The notes under the pieces: generated by a model
The model's input: the letters and a program-made list of their open reading frames with translations, nothing else
What the model was told of the DNA's origin: nothing
Database searches by the model: none
Part shown: positions 59,719-64,000 of the stretch, in pieces
Position numbering within the stretch: the first letter of the stretch is position 1
Layout of the letters: each line of letters starts with the position of its first letter
Translations under genes and position numbers: made by a program
Source of the DNA: Lutraria lutraria
Taxonomy: Eukaryota > Mollusca > Bivalvia > Venerida > Mactridae
Length of the DNA: 64,000 nt
Direction: 5' to 3'
Assembly: GCA_964023205.1 (NCBI GenBank)
Contig: OZ026835.1
Location: 7,150,414 to 7,214,413 of the forward strand

Positions 59719-59833
59719 ATCAATATAATTTTTATTCACATAAACAATAAACAGGAAATGACGTCATCAACGTCAATAACAACGTCAAATTATGACATAC
59801 AATTTAATTGCAATTAATTAATTAATTGATATT

Positions 59834-59861
59834 AACGTGAATTGCACTTTGTTTATATTAA
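59834..59861 (+). repeat. 28-bp direct repeat, copy 1
   Basis: AACGTGAATTGCACTTTGTT and 8 further bases; matches 60271-60298 with a single mismatch. Confidence 0.8.
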
Positions 59862-60270
59862 ATATTAGATACGTACAAAGACGTCGAAGATAGCTTACAT
59901 TAAGTTCGACTGACATTGAGTACGAAAGAAGTCGTTTCATCATATCACTGCCTGAGCAATCAAAACAATAATTTAAGTTAATTATTCATACATTGATCAA
60001 TATACATTAATAAATGAAATATGTATTAAAATGTATGATTGACTTTAATTGTTTATATAGGACTCTGCAAAAAGTCGATAAAAATCGAGTGATCATGAGT
60101 AATAACTATTCAAAAAGAATTCCTTAATGGGGCTTACTAATTACTGTAGCTAATGGTAAAAATATCTTTATATCATATACAAAATACAATTTACTTTTTA
60201 TTAAATTTTAGTCACATGGACAAATAATAATTTTCGAATAATTATTCCCCGTGGGATGGAATGCTCTATC

Positions 60271-60298
60271 AACGTGAATTGCAATTTGTTTATATTAA
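60271..60298 (+). repeat. 28-bp direct repeat, copy 2
   Basis: Second copy (A for C at one position). The two copies are 437 bp apart start to start. Confidence 0.8.
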
Positions 60299-61060
60299 CT
60301 ACATCAAATGCTCGTTAAAAGTCCCTTTAAATCATCCATTTCAAACTAATCTAGTCAATGTAAGATAACTGATCACGTAAGGTTGATTTGCAGAATAAAT
60401 GATGACCTGAATTATGGTAATTTTTACTCGCAAGTCCCTGTGGTATTTGCTGCAGTTCAGACAACATTTCGTGAAATACGACTTGTTTAATAGAATTCTT
60501 GTGAACGATTCTTCATATCAGAACGTGTTAAATAGCATTTCAATGAAGCAGAAATGACTTCCTTCAAACCCTCACCATGAGTACCATATATGCGTCTTGT
60601 CTCGAGACACCCATGTAATAGGCACACACCTACGTACCTCTGTGAAGCACTTTGGGACAGGTAATCAAGACTGTCGGTTTCCGTGATTATCTAAACTATT
60701 CAAACAGCGCAAATCTGTCAAAAAAAGATCTTCAAATTTTGCCGCTACCGTGTACGAATAACAAAAACATATGGCAAAATTTTTTTTTTTGAAGTAAACT
60801 GGTTTCTGTTCCATGCTGCAGCGCACAAGTCTATATACTGACAGACAATGGGGACCAGTTTATTCATAAAGGTTATATTTGTTCTCTCCCTTTGTTCATC
60901 TCTATTCACGCGTTTGACTGAATATATACAGCGCATAGTATAATCGTTCACAAAATTGCTTCTCTCGCAGAAAAATGTTAGACCTACCGTTGACAACAGT
61001 TACTTTACAAGACTAGACCGAAATATTGCGAGTTTCTCTACGTTATCGCAACAATGAACC

Positions 61061-61204
61061 TATATTTGGATAGACAAATTTATACTAGATAGACACGTAT
61101 CTATGGACAGGTTAGACACATAAATTATACATTGGACTGACACATATTATTGGGTAGACAATTATAGACTGGGTAAACACTTATAGACCGGGTTGACGCA
61201 TAAA
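61061..61204 (+). repeat. Degenerate ~20-bp tandem repeat
   Basis: About seven loose units around TTATAGACTGGGTAGACAC (best in 61164-61200: ATTATAGACTGGGTAAACAC, then TTATAGACCGGGTTGACGCA). Unit length drifts between about 15 and 25. Confidence 0.65.
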
Positions 61205-64000
61205 AGATCCAAGTATGGTTATTCCATAACTCAACCAACTTTTTCAAGTGCATGTACAATGTGAATGATATATCGTCTTCATATCGTCAAACATGTCTAC
61301 ATTTAAATTAGCATAAAAGTGGGGTTTAATTAATCATTGTTCCACCAGCCAGATTCCATGGACTGCTATATGAATCTCAGACTAACCGGAGTCAGAAAAT
61401 GTGTAAAAAACGGCGATTCTCTTGTAACTGTTCTTACTTCGACTAAAGGTTAAAACAAAACATGTTCTTACATCATTAATTAAGTAGTCTGCTTAATAAA
61501 TTAATACAACATTCAGACATTGAGGGGTTAAAACGACCGAAAGGAAGAAGTACGTAGTTCTGGTAGTGTAGACCAACGGGACTGGAATTTACTTCACACA
61601 ATTCACGGTGGTTTTTTTTATTCCAATCACCGCCACTTTTCCTTACAGGTACAAATTAATGTATTGATCAACATTCATAAATTATAATGTTATTCTCCCT
61701 AGCCAATAATCGAGTCAAAAAGAAAATTGATGATACCAAACAAAAGTCCAGTAAAGTGTTAAAAATGAAATATAAAAGTGTTAAACTTTTCGTAATGGTA
61801 CATTGCACATTTATAGTATTGTAGTGTCATCCAATATTAAATTCAAACAATATCATACACTGAACTGCAAATACTATGAAAGAGTCATATACGAAGTAGT
61901 CCATGACTAATATACGTTTGTAACTAAGAATTGTCATACAACATTATTACTTAACGTTGACAATATCGTCGACCTTTGCATATATGAATGAATGTCAGCA
62001 TGTTCAGTATTATTGTTTTATGAATTATTTATTATGGAACCATCTGTTCGCACAACTAAATAACGGACTTATTGATGTATACTCTTCGTCTGTCTCAGTC
62101 CAAATCTCCTGGGGGTAATGTACTGTTAATCTTGTACAATCAATTCAAAAGCAAGCTGCACTACTCGCACGCACGTGTCCAAACCAAATGACTTTCTCGC
62201 ACGCAACAACACGAATTTGTCAACCATCAAGAAAGACAACTCATTCTTAGAGCGAGTTCGATAAACAACTATAGTACAACCTTAGTAGCTCTCCGGAAGT
62301 TAAACTGCGCATGTCCTTAATCGAACTGAGTCTAGTCGTACTAAAGTAAAACAAAACAGAAGCGAGTCTTTTAAGCGAGACTTGATATTCAGTCTACCTC
62401 CTTGCTTGCGTTATGCTAATTTTATTAGGGGTCATAAAGTAATGAAGTCAGTCACGCGTAACAGATAAAATGTGTTATCTTAATTGATCCAAAAATCGAT
62501 ATTTCACTGTATTACTTTTGGATCTCTGATAAGACTTGAGCATGTCCCAACCATTATGTACGTCGTTAAAATGGACAGAAACGTATGATATTGATATTAA
62601 TTTGTTTCATCAGTAAAATTAATTTTGAAAATGCGAATATCATGAAAAGACAAAATTCAAAAATCCTAGTAATAATTTTGTTATTGTATGCACAGTTAAA
62701 TAGAAATTTGATTCTATTCTACATATAAACACATATTAGCTTACAATACATTTATTTTCACTGCTGAAATTAATCATGATTACACTATTAAAAGTCGGTT
62801 GGTAGGTATGGTCTGTATTAGGCTTTTGAAAGCATGTAGGAAGGTAAAAAGGAGAAAGAATTTTTTCCACTCCTCGGATAAAATCATGAAAATGTCTAGG
62901 GTCGCCGGATAAAATTAATTAGGATCGATCGAGTAATCCGAAAGTTTGCACTATGTCGCACACATTGTAGGTCAGTGATTATAAATGAAATTACTTCCAA
63001 ATTCATATTACAACCTTCAATAACTGTTGCAGATATTTATTTCCATCACAAAATAGAAAAAATACGAATGCTATTAAGCTATAGACCTGATGTAAACAAT
63101 ACAATCAATTTCTGCAATTTATGGCAATTTCCATCCGTCTTGATTGAAATGATATCTAACAAATATAACTCGACGTGAATGTGAGATGCGTATAAAAATT
63201 CAATAATCAGGTAAATTTAGCAACCATGTAACGGGATCTCAAAAATATGATTTTATTATCCGTCCTTTCTTTACACATCATTGAAAAAATAAATATACAA
63301 AGTAGGTAATCTATATTATTTCATGACATGTTTTTATAAGTGACATGTGGACGTATGCCAAAATGATATATTTAGCATATATTTATATTATCAAAAATGA
63401 ATTAATAATAAATTTCATTTAATGAAATATCGTCGTCTATTTAAGGCCCATTAGAATAATAGATGAAATGATAGTAAAGTATAAGAAATATATATTACTT
63501 GATCTGTAACAATATTTACATAATGCCTTCCATTAGGCATACCTCATGAAATAGTTGTCAGATGCTTTTTCTTATTTTTTTGCAACATGATTAAAAAATA
63601 CCGTGCTGTATTTCTATATGTACTTTAGATAAAAAAAAAAATGGAACGTTTTGCAAGTAAAAGTTAGTTTCACATCTGTCTAGGTAAATTAAGACCTACT
63701 TCAATGTAAACATCCAAAAAGCTAATCGGACTATAACAAACCATTTTTTATTTATGTTATTTTTTTATAATATCAACAAATTGGGTTATAAATATCGATT
63801 TTGCTTTTTATACGAAAGTAAAGTAAAATATTTCACAGATTCTAATATTTTCATCCATGTTGTAATACGTTTTAGTCTTCAACCTCCTAAAACCTTATTC
63901 AACGCGTCCAATTTCTATTACCCTGTATAATGCATCGTGCTGTGACTGTATATACATGGATGCCTAATCAGCAGATATGATCATCGCCAAATCCACGTTG
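61205..64000. other. Non-coding DNA, 2.8 kb, no feature recognised
   Basis: AT-rich to the end of the window; one random 67-residue frame (62975-63178). No repeat ends or RNA-like boxes were recognised. Confidence 0.5.

Overview
This window looks like AT-rich nuclear DNA from an animal, most likely a mollusc and plausibly a bivalve. It is either intergenic or the inside of very long introns. Three things point there: no open frame is long or convincing as a gene, pol III (tRNA-headed) SINE fragments are numerous, and small TA-flanked MITEs and degenerate triplet and tetranucleotide repeats are dense. The phylum call is inference from repeat style; no taxonomic marker gene is present. I found no rRNA gene, no stand-alone tRNA gene, no CRISPR array, no bacterial-style operon and no protein-coding gene that I would defend.

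What can be read is a fossil record of small mobile elements. I sorted tRNA-derived elements into six families (labels A to F are mine). A is at 1300, 3549, 7549 and 48285. B is at 19323, 28621 and 54569. C is at 24821, 42509 (fragment), 45855 and 56523. D is at 9951, 42291 and 43859. E is at 10700 and F near 44690. Two family A copies keep perfect 9-bp direct repeats at their edges. Families A to E end in a shared GTTAAAC-like 3' tail, which suggests a common LINE partner. Three MITE families (M1, M2, M3) have CAGT/CAAT-type inverted ends next to TA, as in pogo/Tigger-like transposons. They lie at 6845-9645, 18559-20208, 36799-37605, 46355, 50033-52546 and elsewhere. A further interspersed repeat of unknown class (R1) occurs at 2758 and 11745.

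Tandem repeats: a near-identical 65-bp array (11203-11461), a higher-order CT/CATC array (33644-34068), a nine-unit 23-bp array grown inside a family B SINE (54713-54919), a four-unit degenerate 33-bp array (53038-53168), a degenerate ~20-bp array (61061-61204), and tetranucleotide ladders next to family D SINEs (42169-42290, 43783-43822).

The most interesting signals are two minus-strand motifs with a hammerhead-ribozyme-like core (50861-50884 and 59691-59718), the second near a 28-bp direct repeat pair; the SINE-embedded minisatellite; the shared SINE tail; and four acidic triplet-phase tracts that read like short coding exons but are probably degenerate GAT repeats. The best candidate for a genuine exon is the open frame at 35143-35433, at low confidence. 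Most of the remaining sequence (for example 12850-17160, 20209-24820, 28933-33643, 39091-42168 and 61205-64000) shows nothing I can name.
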